Shown: in pieces, positions 28,766-29,959 of the stretch
Layout of the letters: each line of letters begins with the position of its first letter
Position numbering within the stretch: position 1 is the stretch's first letter
The notes under the pieces: model-generated
What the model was told of the DNA's origin: nothing
Databases searched by the model: none
Seen by the model: the letters and a program-made list of their open reading frames with translations, nothing else
DNA from: a virus
Virus record (IMG/VR): IMGVR_UViG_3300030328_002129
Coordinates: 1 to 29,959 of that record
DNA: 29,959 bases
Strand: one strand, 5' to 3'
Made by a program: the position numbers and the translations under genes

Positions 28766-29959
28766 TTACACAGGTGTAGTTAATGCCTGTAATAGTGGTG
28801 ATGCTTCTGCTGGTTCTTCTGTAACACCACTTCTTTCTGCAAGGTAATCTAAAGCATCTTGTCTTTCAGGGTATCTATCAGGGTCTTTCTGCATTAATAT
28901 ATCAGCAGTATCTATAAGCCCATTAGCTAATTCCCAATCCCACTTTTCCCTCTGCTCTTGATCTGATAGTATTTCTGTTGATTCCTCATAATCAACACTA
29001 AGCAGAAAACCAGCATCTTTTGCTAATTCAACTGCTAATATCCTTTCCTCAACTTCAAACATCTTATATTCTAATCTTTTATATTTTTCTACATCTGATC
29101 TTCTGCTATCCATCAACTCTTGATTCCTAAGCCTTAATGCAACACCTGATTCTGCTGTGCTACCTTCAACAAATGAAACAGATAAGTGATAATTCTGTGC
29201 TAACATCTTATAGCTTTCATTGATGCTATCAGTAAGTGCAGGAACACTATTAGGTGGTGCAACCATACTTAAAGTTCCATCATGTCCTAAGAAACTCCAC
29301 TTGTCCTGACCTATATCTAGCTTTTCTTTCTCTATATTACTACCTGTTATATATCCAAATCCAAATGATTGAAACATAATATTAGCATTCTTATTAAACT
29401 CTGCTACATTACAGGCTTCATTAGTAGCAATTAAATCAAGTGAAGCATCTGTATCAAAATAGCTTGATTCAGGCTTACCATTAGAATAACATTCAACAAA
29501 TGGTAGCATTGAATAGGGATTAATCATTTCAGGGTTATCAGGATCAACTATCTTTTTACCTGTACCTTTCTCATAAATGAAGTGATTATCAGCATCCCAA
29601 TATGCCCAATGTTCAGGAGTAGTATCCAGCACATTACTCCTAACAGACAAAGGGTAAGTAATAGCAGATGGAGTAAGTGGATCATCTGAATCATTATACA
29701 TAACCTCCCAATCTCTAATTATATCATACTCTATTTTCTCTTTTCTCCATGTAGGCTTAATCAATATCACCTCTAATAGATTGCATAGCTTTTCTGCTCT
29801 TTGCATCTTCATATCTTTTAAGTGAAAGAAATCAACAACATCTTCATTAGAATATTCCCTAATAGGTGGCTTCATATACACTAGGCTGATTCTATCTATA
29901 ACCCTTTTAGTTATGTTAATATTAGGGCATGGTATTTGATTAACCAAGCTATCAGAAAA
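28766..29959 (-). CDS. Portal protein, C-terminal part (cut by right window edge)
   Basis: The portal is the dodecameric ring at one head vertex through which DNA passes. The frame is open to the right edge, reading FSDSLVNQIPCPN; a TTG at 29945-29947 is not a credible start because no ribosome-binding site is needed if the coding region continues. Features fit the family: N-terminal helix (NITKRVIDRISLVYMKPP), beta domain around 90-200, and a helical stem and crown including SESSYFDTD-like, LAQNYHLSVSFVEGSTAESGVALRLRN and RLEYKMFEVEERILAVELAK. The missing N-terminus appears at positions 80-1. Confidence 0.9.
   Translation of the reverse strand, partial: FSDSLVNQIPCPNINITKRVIDRISLVYMKPPIREYSNEDVVDFFHLKDMKMQRAEKLCNLLEVILIKPTWRKEKIEYDIIRDWEVMYNDSDDPLTPSAITYPLSVRSNVLDTTPEHWAYWDADNHFIYEKGTGKKIVDPDNPEMINPYSMLPFVECYSNGKPESSYFDTDASLDLIATNEACNVAEFNKNANIMFQSFGFGYITGSNIEKEKLDIGQDKWSFLGHDGTLSMVAPPNSVPALTDSINESYKMLAQNYHLSVSFVEGSTAESGVALRLRNQELMDSRRSDVEKYKRLEYKMFEVEERILAVELAKDAGFLLSVDYEESTEILSDQEQREKWDWELANGLIDTADILMQKDPDRYPERQDALDYLAERSGVTEEPAEASPLLQALTTPV

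Noticed and set aside
28392-28847. 151-aa open frame on the plus strand
   Set aside because: It is antisense to the MuF-like and portal genes, lacks a ribosome-binding site and domain pattern, and all well-supported genes are on the minus strand.
1-29959. Integrase, attachment sites, tRNA genes, CRISPR array, insertion sequence
   Set aside because: I looked for recombinase motifs, tRNA-like T-loop sequence, regularly spaced repeats and terminal inverted repeats and saw none.

Overview
This window looks like nearly the whole genome of a small, AT-rich tailed phage, about 30 kb, with a non-contractile tail (siphovirus type). All genes read on the minus strand, are tightly packed, and mostly overlap by ATGA or TAATG. 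Clear Shine-Dalgarno sites (AAGGAG, GGAGA) and a small lipoprotein with a good lipobox point to a bacterial host. Adhesion-type modules on virion proteins (dockerin, LamG, Ig-like, and GCT...NYD...DGSC repeats) suggest a marine or other aquatic host. I cannot name the host. No integrase, DNA polymerase, tRNA gene or CRISPR array is visible, so the phage depends on host replication.

Layout in the direction of transcription, from high to low coordinates. Head: portal (cut by the right edge), MuF-like protein, a basic morphogenesis protein, scaffold-like protein, a 92-aa protein and the major capsid protein (28.8 to 25.7 kb). Lysis and membrane block: a 47-aa protein, GH24 lysozyme, several small one- or two-helix membrane proteins and two short helical proteins (25.7 to 23.4 kb). 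Fibre and accessory virion proteins (23.4 to 20.0 kb). Connector, two paralogous tail-completion proteins (one extended by Ig-like and LamG domains), major tail protein, a G/GT pair with an A10 slippery site, tape measure, a large hub protein, a dockerin protein and two more tail proteins (20.0 to 8.1 kb). A strong bidirectional hairpin terminator and a candidate promoter lie in the only sizeable intergenic gap (7943-8083). Early genes follow: HTH regulator, single-strand annealing protein, SpoVG-like protein, replisome organizer, small membrane proteins, PD-(D/E)XK nuclease, lipoprotein, PAPS-reductase-like protein, RusA resolvase, C5-cytosine methyltransferase, ParB-methyltransferase fusion, then small and large terminase (7.9 to 0.1 kb).

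The large terminase is followed by the first 26 codons of the portal gene at the left edge. The rest of that gene enters from the right edge, so the window is probably a circular map opened inside the portal gene, one base (or 1+3n bases) short at the join.

The most striking property is compositional. Reading the whole + strand I found only eight CG dinucleotides in 29,959 bases, where several hundred would be expected, and all eight lie in a GCG or CGC context. The phage also encodes a C5-cytosine methyltransferase whose coding sequence carries a run of nine G, a possible phase-variation switch. Together these suggest a cytosine-modification or CpG-avoidance system worth direct testing.
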